Shown in pieces: positions 1-11,081 of a DNA stretch of 64,000 nt. The notes beneath the pieces are model-generated. The model made no database searches. It was not told where the DNA came from and saw only the letters and a list, made by a program, of their open reading frames with translations. Numbering within the stretch: position 1 is the stretch's first letter; every line of letters starts with the position of its first letter. The translations under genes and the position numbers were made by a program. Source of the stretch: Liriodendron chinense (lineage: Eukaryota > Streptophyta > Magnoliopsida > Magnoliales > Magnoliaceae); NCBI GenBank assembly GCA_003013855.2, contig ML058407.1:682001-746000 (forward strand), read 5' to 3'.

Positions 1-651
1 CACAAAGTGAGTACCCCATACCACCCACAAACAAGTGGACAAGCTGAAATCTCCAATAGGGAAATCAAGCAGATTTTAGAAAAGACGGTGAGACCGGATC
101 GCAAGGATTGGTCCCTACAATTAGATGATGCACTTTGGGCTCACCGTACTGCCTACAAGACACCCATTGGAATGTCCCCTTATAGACTTGTCTATGGGAA
201 AGCTTGCCACTTGCCTGTGGAGATAGAACACAAAGCCTATTGGGCAATTCGGGCCCTAAATTTTGACATAGACAAAGCTAGCTTGCTTCGCAAACTTCAA
301 TTAAATGAGCTTGATGAGATCCGGAACGATGCATATGAGAATTCGAGAATTTACAAGAGCAAGATGAAGGCCTTTCATGACAAGCACATTTTAAGAAAAT
401 CTTTCCATGAAGGACAGAAAGTGCTCTTGTATAATGCCCGACTTCATCTTTTTCCGGGAAAATTACGATCTCGATGGACCGGCCCATATATTGTTAAAGA
501 AGTTTTTCCTCATGGGGCTGTTGAGATTGAGAATGCAGCGAATGGTGACTGTTTCAAAGTTAATGGACAACGCCTTAAACCATTTGTTGAGAAATTTGAT
601 TCAGAGGACATGTCCATCTCCCTGAATGATCCCGTCTATCAGGATGATTGA
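1..651 (+). CDS. Integrase C-terminal part of element X (partial, 5' end off window)
   Basis: The reading frame is open from base 1, so the true start lies to the left. The fragment begins just before the third catalytic acidic residue of the retroviral-type DDE integrase core. The Glu sits in the GQAEISNRE segment within the first 20 residues, and the PYHPQTSGQ signature precedes it. The C-terminal part carries the RSRWTGPYIV segment typical of the gypsy integrase tail, which binds DNA. It ends at TGA 649-651. It is very similar to the integrase end of element A (30121-30765), and no break is visible in the part present. In its family it is released from a gag-pol polyprotein and inserts the cDNA into the genome. 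Confidence 0.93.
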   Translation, partial: HKVSTPYHPQTSGQAEISNREIKQILEKTVRPDRKDWSLQLDDALWAHRTAYKTPIGMSPYRLVYGKACHLPVEIEHKAYWAIRALNFDIDKASLLRKLQLNELDEIRNDAYENSRIYKSKMKAFHDKHILRKSFHEGQKVLLYNARLHLFPGKLRSRWTGPYIVKEVFPHGAVEIENAANGDCFKVNGQRLKPFVEKFDSEDMSISLNDPVYQDD

Positions 652-1780
652 TCTCCTAGTCTGATGGAGGTATAGCATAGGTAGGTTTAGTTTTGTTTTA
701 CTGTTTTAGTAGGATTTAGTTGTTGGAATTGCAGACCTCCATGATCGCTCTCTCAGGTACTATTGATTCTCACTCTCTCATATTTTACCATTGTTCTCAT
801 GTTCATGCTAACTAACTATCTTTTTACATTGAGGACAATGCAAGATTTGGTTGGGGGGTGAGATGAGATCCCTCATCTAGCATATTGCAACATTTCGAGC
901 TTCATATGCACAAATTTTTTTCGAATTTTCTAACATCTCAAAACTCTTTTAGAAAATTTTGTTTCTATACATTTAAGAGGCTATGAGTAGAAGAGGAGGA
1001 GAAACGAAGTGTGTGATGTTGTAGTCTTGAATTTCTTCCAACATAATGGCTTTATATGTTAATTCCCCTATTGTTGTGATTGATAGAAAATTTGAACACC
1101 TTTACACCAAGTTCACATTACACGATTTTCATGAGTGACAGGTTTATGTGATTTGTGGATTAGCTAGACTTTGGTTTATAGGTGTTGAGCAGCCAAGCCG
1201 GGGTATTTTGTCCATCCTTGTCCATGGGAAAATAATGAAAGATATGGATTTCTACAAATCCTATCTAAGTTAAAAGAAAAAGGAAAGAAAGGATGAAATC
1301 GGGAAGGAAAGAAAAATGGTGGAAATTTCCGAAAAGGGCTACCTATTACCAACCGGGGGATGATCGAACCGTAACCAAAGCCGGAAATGGGACGTAGTGT
1401 GAAAGCCTGTCGGAAGGACGGTAAGGCAAATTCCTGTCATAGGCTTGCTGTTGCTCTATGCACCTTGGAATCCCTGGTCTACTTAATCTATGAAGAAGAT
1501 GGTTCCAGGAACTCATGAGATGAACTTTCACTATGCACACTAGGTTGAATTTGTTCGAATTTTTTCTATTTATCAATCAGTCAGCGGGGATTTCATGTAA
1601 ACACTTCTTATGTTTTGAGAGTCCAAGGTTCAGCTTCTAACACCTAATTTTTCCAAATTTTACACTTATACATCTTGGAATGGATAGAAACATGATTTCT
1701 GGAAGAGAGTTGGATTTGGAGGTTTGAAACTGTTTCACGCATGTTTTGCTCGGGACTAGCAAAAAGCTGGTTGGGGGGTG
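652..1780 (+). other. Non-coding 3' region of X with two PPT copies
   Basis: There is no credible gene here. It has the standard Athila layout: a CTCCTAGTCTGA block right after the integrase stop, then TTGAGGACAATG followed by GGTTGGGGGGTG at 849-860, then about 900 bp of AT-rich sequence. It ends in a second GGTTGGGGGGTG at 1769-1780 that touches the LTR and is the expected plus-strand primer. The same layout occurs in B', B and A. Confidence 0.8.
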
Positions 1781-2010
1781 TGTTGAACCTCCAATTTATA
1801 CATTGCATTGCCCATTACACTACTTAGTTTGCATGATTTTCATGGGTTAAAGGCCCAACTAACACGTGTTTTTGTGATTTTAGGGATGAGAGCGGACTTC
1901 GTCCAATTGGAGCGTAACAAGGGATATTTGAAGACATTGGAGGAAGTCCTAAGATGGATCAAGGAAAGAAGAAGAAAGAGAGAGAAAAGAAGATGAAGAA
2001 ATACAAGGCT

Positions 2011-2262
2011 GACCGGTCGTCCGACCGGTCAGCCACATCAAAGGAATCAAGTAGAAGAGAGGCCGACCGATCATGACCGGTCGGCCATGTGCACTGGATG
2101 AATGCTGGAAGTTGGACAACAATGTCCGACCGGTCATGACCGGTCGGCTGTGTACATTGGCCAAAGCAGAAACAATGCCCGACCGGTCATGACCGGTCGG
2201 GTAGGCACGCTGGACTCCCTGGATGGTTTGAAAAACTAGTCCGACCGGTCACGACCGGTCGG
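2011..2262 (+). promoter_or_regulatory. GACCGGTC pair array, X LTR
   Basis: Five pairs of the 8-bp palindrome GACCGGTC or a one-base variant start near 2011, 2064, 2128, 2181 and 2243. Within four pairs the two palindromes start 10 bp apart; in the first pair they start 12 bp apart. The array ends about 100 bp upstream of the TATA box, a position that suggests an upstream control region in U3. Function is inferred. Confidence 0.7.
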
Positions 2263-2359
2263 CCCTGCGTAAGAAGACTCCTTTCTAAATTGGGACTCCG
2301 AATTTCACTGCGCAATGCGAAGGCTTTCGCAGAATCCGACACAAGGGGGGGCTTGTTGC

Positions 2360-2367
2360 TATAAAAG
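2360..2367 (+). promoter_or_regulatory. TATA box of X LTR
   Basis: TATAAAAG in the context GCTATAAAAGGG, matching the position and context of the TATA boxes of B', B and A. It marks the U3/R region of the LTR. Confidence 0.8.
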
Positions 2368-2528
2368 GGTACCTAGGGGCTCTCCCTAAGGTATCAGAGA
2401 AGAGAAGGAACGTGAGTTTGGAGGTTGAAGGCGAATGTGGAGCGTCTGCAATATCTATCTTCGGGTTTTTCTAGTTTTATGCTTTATTTTTTAGTTTTTA
2501 GTTGTAGCATGACTATGCTCGGCTAAAA

Positions 2529-2550
2529 CCTCTCAGCTAAGGCTGAGAGG
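2529..2550 (+). other. Conserved R/U5 stem-loop, X copy
   Basis: Perfect 9-bp stem CCTCTCAGC / GCTGAGAGG with loop TAAG, flanked by AAAA and TGAAGCTT. It lies 169 bp after the TATA box, so it should be in the RNA. The sixth base pair is C-G here and T-A in B' and B, a compensatory change. Confidence 0.75.
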
Positions 2551-3167
2551 TGAAGCTTGTAGCCAGTTCTATGTTAATTTCAGTTTGATTTAAGTATTTT
2601 TCAATTCAAAGTTGATTTTTCTTATGTTTCAGTCCAATAGGTGGTAGTTTGAGATGTCTTATCTGAGTTTATGTGCTCCGGACATGAATTCCTTTTAATT
2701 CTCTGAGATTATCACCGGTTGCTTGTTTAGATTCGAATTATAGTAATCCTTGAGCAGGCCATAGTCCATAGGCATGGCTGTTACTCCGCAGGCTATGAAT
2801 TTGAATTCTACATTGATTGAATGGACTTGAACTTGGAGGTTCAACTTGAATTGGATGAATGTGTGTGAATGCTTTATTTTCCAACTAGATGAGAGATAGG
2901 ACTTCAAATCTAGTTGTGTTCTCTACTTGGATTGACTGAATTGACATAGGATTGCTACAAGTGGATCCTTGAAAGCCTTAGTACATTATATCTCTGATTT
3001 TTCATTAAGTTATTGTTTTAATTAAACATCCCATTGAATTTGAATTTACTCTATTAAACTGAGTTGCTGGAGTAATTAGGAAGCTGTTACTCTTTCCCTG
3101 TGGATCGACCTCGGTCTTACCGAGATTTATTACTACATCGCAGCCTTACACTTGAGGCGAGCGAACA

Positions 3168-3931
3168 TTGACAAAGTCTACTACCCGGTGGACTTTATTG
3201 TCTTGGACACATAACCCATAGTTAATATTGGCCCTCAAATTCCTGTCATACTTGGCCGCCCATTCCTAGCTACATCAAACGCTATTATAAATTGTAGGAG
3301 TGGGGTCATACAAATGTCTTTTGGCAATATGACGATTGAGTTGAATGCTTTCAATATTGACAACCAACAAGAGGATGAGGATGAGGAGGTCCACGAAATA
3401 AACATGATTAATTCTATTGTGGAAAATGAGTCCCTCTCACCTTTTTACTCCTGTCACTTAGATGAAGATATGACTTACTCCCTTGATGAGAACGATGATA
3501 TGATAAGGGATATGGTCACACTTTTCGAGTCGGTATCGGCATATGATGTTAGCCTAGAGAAGGATGTGGAAACAACACTTTGTTGTACAGAGAAATCAAT
3601 TCATATTTCCACACCTTTGTGGATCATGCATACCGAACTCCACCAACCCTGGGATGATCCATATTTGTAATACCAAAGCCCAGGAAAATCTGAATGGAGA
3701 CATATTTTTTCTGATAAATATGATGATGTCTCCTCTTATACATGTGGTGAAAATATTAAGGAACCCGCTGAAATTCCTTTTTGGGATTTTCAATGGGTTA
3801 TCTGGATCAATCACACACATGTATATTGTAAAGCAGGATATTGGATGACGTTACTGCGAAACCTTTTGATCCATCTAATGATTTTACTAGACTTTATGCT
3901 TTTGGATGAGTTGTTGGGATTAACCTCCTAG
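3168..3931 (+). pseudogene. Protease C-terminal part plus B-family tail (B')
   Basis: The first 150 bases encode the end of the Athila protease, including the ILGRPFLA segment, but an in-frame TAA follows LDT. The frame then reads an acidic stretch rich in Glu and Asp (QEDEDEEVHE), as in B. After the segment QPWDDPYL a second stop occurs, and a frame change follows before the segments SDKYDDVSSYTCGEN and EPAEIPFWDF, which B shares. The reading ends at the CTCCTAG block that also follows the integrase stop of A. I do not recognise the tail; it occupies the place of the missing polymerase. No catalytic part of pol is present. Confidence 0.7.
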
Positions 3932-5083
3932 TCTGACGGAGGAAGATTTTTTAGAATGCTTTCCCACTAGGATTTGCTTTGATCAGTTGATTTAATTGTC
4001 AAGTAATCCATTTCCAAAAGCTAATCTTGCCATGAAATATATGCTTCAGGTGATATCTCTCTTTCACACTCTCTTTTTGTTTTGGCATGGCTCTCATGTG
4101 TTGCATTCATTGTATACATTCTTACATTGAGGACAATGTAAAGTTTTTGTTGGGGAGTGTGAGAGATTCCTTAGATGAATCTACTAGCTTTTGTTACATT
4201 TCGAGCAATGATGGAGAAATTTTTCGATTTTTCTAAAATTCAAAACTCTTTTGGAAAACTTTTATTTTATGCATTCGAGATAGCATGAGTATAAGAAGAG
4301 GAGATATGAAGTGAGGGATGTTGCAAGCTTTGAACTTCTCTTAATATAATGGTTTTATATGTGAATTCACCTATTTTTATGATTGATAGAAAATTTGAAC
4401 ACCTTTTGCACCTAGTTCACATTACACGATTTTCATGATTTAAAAGGATTATGTGATTTATGGATTGACTAGATTTAGATTTGAGGTATTGAGAAACCAA
4501 GCGGGGGTACTTTGTCCATCCTTGTCCATGGGAAAATAACGAAAGATATGGATTTCTAAAAATCCTATCTATTGTAAAAGAAAAAGGAAAGGAAGGATGA
4601 AATTGGGAATGATGGAAAATGGTGGAAAATTTCAATTAGGGCTACCTACTACCAACCGGGGGATGGTCTACTCGTAACCAAAGCCGAAAATGGGACGTAG
4701 TGTGAAAGCCGTCGGAAGGACGGTAAGGCAAATTCTTGTCATAGGCTTGTTGTTGCTCTATACACCTTGAGATCTATAGTTTAGTTGATTTATGAAGAAG
4801 ATAATCCCGGAAACTCATGAGATGAACTTTCACTATGCACACTAGGTTGAATTTGTTCAAGTTCTTCTATTTATCAATCAATCAGCAGGAATTTCATATA
4901 AACACTTATTATGTTCTGAGAGTTTAAGGTTTCAACCTCTATCACCTAATTTCTCTGATTTTTATACTTGTGTGTCTTGGAATGTATAGAACAATAGTTT
5001 CTAGAGGAGAGTTAGGTTTTGGAGAATGAAACTTGTTTCACGCATATTTTGCTCGGGACTAGCAAAATGCTAGTTGGGGGGTG
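3932..5083 (+). other. Non-coding 3' region of B'
   Basis: AT-rich and without a gene. An internal PPT-like GTTGGGGAGTG lies at 4149-4159 after TTGAGGACAATG, and the terminal PPT AGTTGGGGGGTG lies at 5072-5083 against the LTR. Confidence 0.75.
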
Positions 5084-5321
5084 TGTTGAGCTCTTAATTG
5101 TGCATATTCTAACCCCAATTCATCACTCATTATACATGGTTTACATGTTTAAAGGACTACTCTAATGCAGGATTTGTGATTGTAGAAACAAGACGGAGAT
5201 TTCATTGATTCAAGGCTAAATAGAGCTACTTTACAAGTGTTGGAGACCACAAGATCAAGCATGAAAGGGTAGAAGAAAGAAGCAAAGGAGAGAAGAAAAG
5301 AAGATAGAGAAAAGCCATCTG

Positions 5322-5571
5322 CGACTGGTCGTGCGACCAGTAGTCCAAAGCTTAGGACCGGTCGTCCGACCGGTCTGGCCACTCAACAGAAGAAAGTTCT
5401 CTGCATATGTCTCTGGACCATCTGCGACCGGTCGTGTGACCGGTCGTCCACACCTCAGACCGGTCGTGCGACCGGTCCTTGAATTAAAATTGAAGATTGA
5501 AAAATTATGCAAACTCGCTGGACAGATTTGGACGTTTTGCAAACAACCTCAGACCGGTCGTTCGACCAGTC
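5322..5571 (+). promoter_or_regulatory. GACCGGTC pair array, B' LTR
   Basis: Five pairs start near 5322, 5356, 5425, 5458 and 5552. The two palindromes of each pair are 12 bp apart (four-base spacers such as GTCC or GTGC) rather than the 10 bp seen in most pairs of X, B and D. The array ends about 110 bp before the TATA box. Confidence 0.7.
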
Positions 5572-5678
5572 GTACCTGTGTAAACAACAGTTTCTAAATC
5601 GGGCTCCGAAATTCTCTGCGCAAGTGCGTAAATCCTTGCGCAATCTGGAAGTTTCTTACGCAATAGACACCTCTAAGC

Positions 5679-5686
5679 TATAAAAG
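5679..5686 (+). promoter_or_regulatory. TATA box of B' LTR
   Basis: TATAAAAG in AAGCTATAAAAGGAC, the same context as the B LTRs. Confidence 0.8.
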
Positions 5687-5835
5687 GACTTCTTCCCTTC
5701 ATACCAGGGCATGCTAGGATGTGGGGATTGCTTGGGAGATGGATTCTACTTCAAGTTTTCTTAGTTTTCTTCCTATTTTAGTAGTTTTTATGTTTTTGAG
5801 GCTTCTAGTTCAAGGATGTTAGAGATGAACTAAAA

Positions 5836-5857
5836 CCTCTTAGCTAGGGCTAAGAGG
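5836..5857 (+). other. Conserved R/U5 stem-loop, B' copy
   Basis: Perfect 9-bp stem CCTCTTAGC / GCTAAGAGG with loop TAGG, 157 bp after the TATA box. Compared with X, one C-G pair is replaced by T-A. Confidence 0.75.
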
Positions 5858-6854
5858 TGAAGCTTTTGATTTGTTTTTTATGGATTGATGCAACCTAGGT
5901 TTCCTTTTTATGATTTAATTGATGAATTTTAGTTAATGTGAGTTTGAATCAAGTACTAGTTTGGTTTTACTTTGATCGCTTGGTGACTCCGGGCTCATGT
6001 GATTCTTAGTGATTCTAAGCTTGGTAGCTTACCTTCTGAGCATTGTTTATGCTTGTGTAGTTCATTGATCTATCATCGACTTCGGGCATGGTAGATTCTT
6101 TGATTGCCTTGTGTACAATGGCCCGATCTTTATGTGGGAACTCATTCAATTAATGTTCTTATCTTTTGTAGTAATCTGAAATAACTGTTTATTGATTGAT
6201 TTTGATTTAATTAGAGTTCTGATCATTAGTTGTAATCAAGTCTAGTGACAGGATTTGATGAAAGCTATGGTTGTGAATCTCAACTAGATTGGAAAGAGGC
6301 TTGGCCTACACAATTGAGTGTGCCCAAGGCCTGAGCATTGATGTGGGAATTGAATCAATGAATAAACACTTGTTTTGGATAATTGCTGATTGAACCGTTC
6401 TATATTCCAATCGGATAGAGATATGAATTCGATTCCGATTGAGTTATGAGAGACCTAGTTGTGTTGATGCATTGAAACTTATCAAAAGTGGATCCTTGGC
6501 GCTCTAGTGCCTTTTTAGATTGAAATTACCTTCCACATTTACTGTTTAAACCCAAATCGCTATTTTCTAGCTTTAGTACTTAATAGGATCTTAATTACTA
6601 GTTGTTTTAGACAAAATCTGAGAATACCCATTCATAAATCTCTGTGGGAACGATACTCGGTCTTTCCGAATTATTACTACTTCGCAACCCTACACTTGGG
6701 GAGTGAACATTCTCTGAACCCCTATTGACCAGGAGAAATTGGTCTCTATCCTTGCTTCTGGCTCAGCCATTGCAAGACACCTTGTGCTTCGGTCTTAGAG
6801 AGAGTAAAGGAAGGTAGGAAGAATTCCTTTTCGTTTCATTCTTTTAGGATTTGC

Positions 6855-8249
6855 ATGCCACATTGGGCTTGGGATTCCAATAACCGACTCATTAGTGAAG
6901 GGGGAATAGTTGAAGGAATGGACAGAGAACCACGTGCTAGGAGACATCTAAATTCTCCAATTTTGTTTGAAAGTGTGGCTGTAAATCAACCCAATCCTAT
7001 GGCCAATCAAAAGCTGGGCCAAAATTAAACCGAAACGGGAGAGAATGTGGTTGAGAATGTTCCCCGACCAAGAACATTACGTGATTACTTGCAACCAGCA
7101 AGAGCGAGCACTCCCTCATGCATAGTTTTTCCACAAAATGCAGGGAATGTAGATTTGAAACCGGGAGTAATCCAACTCCTCCCTAGATTTCATGGATTAG
7201 ACAGTGAAAGTGCCTATCAACACCTTAAGGAATTTGATGAGGTAATAACCACCATGCACTTTGCAAACGTAACTGATGATGTGGTGAGGCTTAAATTATT
7301 TCCTTTTACTCTTAAAGATAAAGCTAAAGGTTGGCTTCATGCATTAAGGCCAAGATCAATTGGTGCATGGATTGATATGCATAGGGAGTTCATTAAAAAG
7401 TTCTTCCCTACCTACAAAACGAACATGTTGAGGCGCCTTATCATGAATTTTGCTCAAAAGGAGGATGAGACCTTCTTCCAATGTTGGGAGAGGTTTAAGG
7501 ACTTGTTAAATGCATGCCCACATCATTGCTATCAAATTTGGCGGGTTATAAGCTTTTTCTACGAAGGACTGACTTCACCCATGCGCCAATTCGTAGAGAT
7601 GATGTGTAATGGGGAGTTCATGAATAAGGAAGCCGAGGAAGCATGGGACTATTTGGAGGAATTGGCTAAGAATGCACAGTCTTGGGATACATCTAAACCA
7701 ACAAATTCCAAGACTAGCCAACAAAAAGAAAATGGAGGAATTTATGTCCTATCAGAAAAGGATAGTATAAGTGCACGTGTGGCTAGCCTCATAAGAAAAG
7801 TCGAGGCCATGGAATTAAAGAAAGGAGAGACGATAAACTCTAATGTCGTTGAAACTGTTTGTGGAATTTATGCCAGAAATCAACATATAACACAAGATTG
7901 TCCCATAATTTCAGCGGTTCAAGACATCTTACAAGAACAAACAAATGCCATAAACAGTTATCAACTGGCAATTTGGTGCTCAAAACCCAAACACGTTTAA
8001 TTCTAGTTTAAAGAACCATCCCAACTTCAGTTGGAGGAATAGACCCACTGCGAATGCAAACAATATCCCTCAATCTCAACCTTTACTAGGTCCATCCCTA
8101 GTCATTACACCAAAAGCTATGCTAGAGGAGATGTTGGGAGCATTCGTATCGGTTTAAGCTGAATATAACAAGACTAATTCTCTGAAAATAGATGGGTTCA
8201 TGCAAGAGCAATTGAAATTCAATCAAAATTCAACTAAGCCATCAATAAA
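6855..8249 (+). pseudogene. Gag of element A (broken)
   Basis: The start ATG at 6855 is chosen because MPHW.WDSNNRL matches the Gag start of B at 11682. A TAA at 7026-7028 interrupts the frame. From 7047 the frame is open to 8000 and contains the retrotransposon Gag core (LPRFHGLDSESAY, KLFPFTLKDKAKGWL, FAQKEDETFFQCWERF). The nucleic-acid-binding knuckle near 7860 reads C-x2-Y-x4-H-x4-C, so the second Cys seen in B is lost. Near 7970 the frame shifts and the Asn- and Gln-rich Gag end continues in another frame with more stops. Gag forms the cytoplasmic particle that packages the RNA; this copy cannot make a full protein. Confidence 0.85.
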
Positions 8250-9633
8250 TTGAAAACTTCAATGGCTAGAGTTGAATCTCACCTTAGTGTTAGGGAGAAA
8301 GGCACATTTCCTGCCCAACCTCTTCCTAACCCAAGAACCCAATTTGAGATACAAGACGCAAGCTCGTCCTCCCAACATACGGAGCATGTTCAAGCTATCA
8401 CCACTTTGAGAAGTGGGAAAATAGTTGATAAATCTAATCCGGTAAAGGCCTCAGAGCTTAAGGATCCGAAAAATTTCAAAGAGGATGATAGCTCAAACAA
8501 CACTTCACAAGAGAAAGAACCGGAAAGGCAATACAAGCCGGTTGCCTCGTTTCCCCAAAGGTTGATTTCACCCAAACCTTTAGACAAAAACCTGGAAATT
8601 TTAGAGGTTTTCAAGCAGGTGAAGATCAACATCCCGTTGTTGGATGCCATAAAGCAAATACCATCCTATGCCAAATTTCTAAAGGAATTGTGCACAGTCA
8701 AAAGGAAACACAATGTTCACAACAAAGTACTTTTGACTGAGAATTTGAGCGTTATTATCAAACAAGAGGTGCCCAAAAATATAAGGATCCGGGTAGTCTA
8801 ACTATCTCATGCATCATAGGAGACTACCGGATTAAACAAGCCTTACTCGATTTAGGGGCAAGTGCGAACCTCATTCCATACTCGGTTTATGAACAACTTG
8901 GGTTAGGTGAATTGAAACCCACAAACACCATACTCTAACTTGCTGATAGATCTATTCGTATACTAAGAGGAGTGATTGAGGATGTTTTAGTCCAAGTTGA
9001 TAAATTCTACTACCCAGTAGACTTTATTGTCTTGGATACACATCCCGTGATAGGTACCGATGCTCAAATTCCCGTCATACTTGGCCGCCCTTTTCTAGCT
9101 AATTCCAATGCGATTATCAATTGTAGAAATGGGCTTGTACAAATGTCCTTTGGAAATATGACAATTGAGCTGAATATATTTGATTTATGCAAACAACCAC
9201 GGGAAGTTGATGAGGAGATCCACGAGAGAAACTTAATTGAATCATTCGTGGAGGAGACTTTCCCCTCAACATTATATTCCGACCCTTTGGAGGCATGTGT
9301 GGCCCACTCTCATGAGATAAATGATGACACAATACGAGGGATGGATGCCATTTTAGATGTAATGCCGGTGCTTGATAACAAAAGATGGAGGGCCCTATTT
9401 GAGCCTTTACTCATAAACGAGAACAAGCCCCTCCCATCAAATATCAAGGCACCAACACTCAACCTAAAACCATTACCAAGTGAGTTGAAATATGACTATT
9501 TAGGTCGAGATGAGACATATCCAGTGGTGATTTCTTCCCACTTGGATGAGGAACAAGAGAGTAGGCTAATTGCCACTCTAATAGAGCATAAGAGTGCCAT
9601 TGGGTGGTCGATTGCGGATCTCAAAGGCATAGA
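8250..9633 (+). pseudogene. Gag end, protease and start of RT of element A (broken)
   Basis: The first frame (to 8801) carries the ITTLRSGK motif that precedes the protease in Athila-type polyproteins and is probably part of the Gag-protease linker. A frameshift lies just before 8801. The aspartic protease active site DLGAS is at 8849-8863 in the new frame, followed by a TAA at 8936-8938. It reopens through IPVILGRPFLA and the NCRNGLVQMSFGN segment, then the spacer, and enters the RT lead-in IGWSIADLKGID. The last codon is cut by the insertion of B at 9634. Known role: cleaves the polyprotein. This copy is inactive. Confidence 0.85.
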
Positions 9634-10021
9634 TGTTGAGCTCATAATTGTGCATATTCTAACCCCAATTCATCACTCATTATGCATGATATACATGTTT
9701 AAAGGACTACTTTAATACATGATTTGTGATTGTAGGAACAATATGGAGATTTCACCATTTGAAAGCTAAATAGAGCTCTTTATGAGCATTGAAGTTCAGT
9801 GGATGAAGGGTGAAGAAGGACCAAAGAAAGACAAAGCAAGGAGAGAAGAGAAAAGAAGAAAGAAATAAAGAAATAAAGAAGAAAAAGCAAGCTAGACCGG
9901 TCCAGACCGGTCGGCCATACAAAACAGTCAAGTTTCTATTTTGAGACTCCGGATTTCTTGGAGCAAGTGCGTAAGTTTACGCGAAATCTGGAATTTTCTT
10001 GCGTAAAGGACACCTCCAAGC

Positions 10022-10029
10022 TATAAAAG
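10022..10029 (+). promoter_or_regulatory. TATA box of B 5' LTR
   Basis: TATAAAAG in AAGCTATAAAAGGAC; this LTR is at the transcribing end of a complete element. Confidence 0.8.
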
Positions 10030-10178
10030 GACGTATTCCCTTCATACCAAAGGATACTAGGACGTGGGGATTGCTTAGGAGACGGATTCGACTTCGGATT
10101 TCTAGTTTTCTTCCTGTTTTAGTTATTTTTTATGTTTTTAGAGGCTTCTAGTTCAAGGATGTTAGAGATGAACTAAAA

Positions 10179-10200
10179 CCTCTTAGCTAGGGCTAAGAGG
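10179..10200 (+). other. Conserved R/U5 stem-loop, B 5' LTR
   Basis: CCTCTTAGC / GCTAAGAGG with loop TAGG, 157 bp after the TATA box. The copy in the 3' LTR is at 16223-16244 and is identical. Confidence 0.75.
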
Positions 10201-11063
10201 TGAAGCTTTTGATTTGTTTTCGATGGATTGATGCAACCTAGGTTTCCTTTTATTTTTTAATTGATGAATTTTAATTCAATATGAGTTTGAATCAAGTACT
10301 ATTTTGGTTTCTACTTTGATCTCTTGATGACTCCGGGCTCATGTGATTCTTAGTGATTCTAAGCTTAGTATCTTAGCTTTTGAGCATTGTTTATGCTTGT
10401 GTAGTTCATTGATCTACCATTGACTCCGGGCATGGTAGACGCTTTGATTGCCTTGTGTACAATGGCCTGATTTTCATGTGGGAACTCATTCAACTAAGTT
10501 CTTATTTTTTTTTGTTGTATAATCTGGAATAGGTGTTTATTAATTGGTTTTGATTTAATTAGAGTTCTAATCATGAGTTGTAATCAGGTCTAGTGACAGG
10601 ATTTGGTGAAAGCTATGGTTATGAACCTCAACTAGATTGGAAAGAGGCTTAGCCTACACAATTGAGTGTGCCCAAGGCCTAAGCATGGTTGTGGGAATCA
10701 AATCAATGAATAAGCACTTGTTTTAGATAATTGTTGATTGAACCGCTCTATATTCCGATCGGATAAAGATATGAATTCGATTCCGATTGAGTTGTGAGAG
10801 ACCTAGTTGTGTTGATGCATTGAAACTTATCAAAAGTGGATCCTTAGCGCTCTAATGCCTTTTTAGATTGAAATTACCTTAACCATTCATTGTTTAAACC
10901 CAAATTGCTATTTTCTAGTTTTAGCTCTTAATAGGATCTTAATTACTAGTTGTTTTAGACAAATTCTAAGGATATCCATACATAAATCTCTGTGGGAACG
11001 ATACTCGGTCTTTCCGAATTATTACTACTTCACAACCCTACACTTGGGGAGTGAACAAGTTTT

Positions 11064-11081
11064 TGGCGCCGCTGCCGGAGA
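11064..11081 (+). other. Primer-binding site of B
   Basis: TGGCGCCGCTGCCGGAGA begins six bases after the LTR end. This is the type of PBS seen in Athila and related plant gypsy elements, where a tRNA 3' end primes minus-strand DNA. Confidence 0.88.

Larger units (their letters stand above)
1..3167 (+). mobile_element. Element X: 3' part of an Athila-type Ty3/gypsy element
   Basis: This is the right-hand part of an Athila-type element cut by the window edge. In order it holds the end of the integrase, about 1.1 kb of non-coding 3' region, a polypurine tract at 1769-1780 and a complete LTR (TGTTGAAC...GCGAACA). The base after the LTR begins TTGACAAAG, which matches the protease-coding region of the B family (13765 onward). 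I therefore read X as inserted into B' with TTGAC as the expected target-site duplication. The left half and its copy of TTGAC should lie upstream of the window. A recombination junction is the alternative. Confidence 0.85.
1781..3167 (+). repeat. 3' LTR of X (1387 bp)
   Basis: It starts TGTTGAACCTCC directly after the polypurine tract and ends GCGAACA. Inside it, in order, are an array of GACCGGTC pairs (2011-2262), a TATA box TATAAAAG (2360-2367), a perfect 9-bp stem-loop (2529-2550) and a U5-end hairpin CTCGGT/ACCGAG just before 3125. The minus-strand solo LTR F (35045-36986) shares its two ends and is a member of the same or a sister family. Confidence 0.9.
3168..6709 (+). mobile_element. 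Element B': 3' part of a pol-less Athila derivative
   Basis: It begins inside the protease region because X is inserted there, and then runs through an unusual conserved tail, the non-coding 3' region, the polypurine tract (5072-5083) and a full LTR (5084-6709). It is colinear with element B (13765 to 15677 plus LTR) and lacks RT, RNase H and integrase at the same place. The base after its LTR begins TTCTCTGAACC, which matches the leader of B at 11532, so B' is read as inserted in the leader of A with TTCTC as the expected target-site duplication. The left half is off the window. Confidence 0.8.
5084..6709 (+). repeat. 3' LTR of B' (1626 bp)
   Basis: TGTTGAGCTC...AGTGAACA, closely related to the LTRs of B but about 200 bp longer, partly because it has five GACCGGTC pairs where B has one. 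The TATA box is at 5679-5686 and the stem-loop at 5836-5857. Confidence 0.9.
6710..9633 (+). mobile_element. Element A, left part (leader, gag, protease, start of RT)
   Basis: This is an old Athila-type element whose 5' LTR and PBS are displaced to the left by B'. Leader sequence matching B (from 11532) leads into gag and protease. It stops at 9633 in the segment ADLKGID at the start of the RT region, where B is inserted. Coding resumes at 28039 on the far side of B. The bases ATAGA at 9629-9633 and 28034-28038 are the target-site duplication of B. Confidence 0.9.
9634..11057 (+). repeat. 5' LTR of B (1424 bp)
   Basis: TGTTGAGCTC...AGTGAACA, followed after six bases by the PBS. It contains one GACCGGTC pair (9896-9913), TATA box 10022-10029 and stem-loop 10179-10200. 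It is colinear with the split 3' LTR. Confidence 0.95.

Noticed and set aside
3168..6709. A complete small element between the LTRs 1781-3167 and 5084-6709
   Set aside because: The two LTRs belong to different subfamilies (ends GCGAACA and GTGAACA, lengths 1387 and 1626) and there is no PBS after 3167. A nested insertion of X in B' explains the join better.
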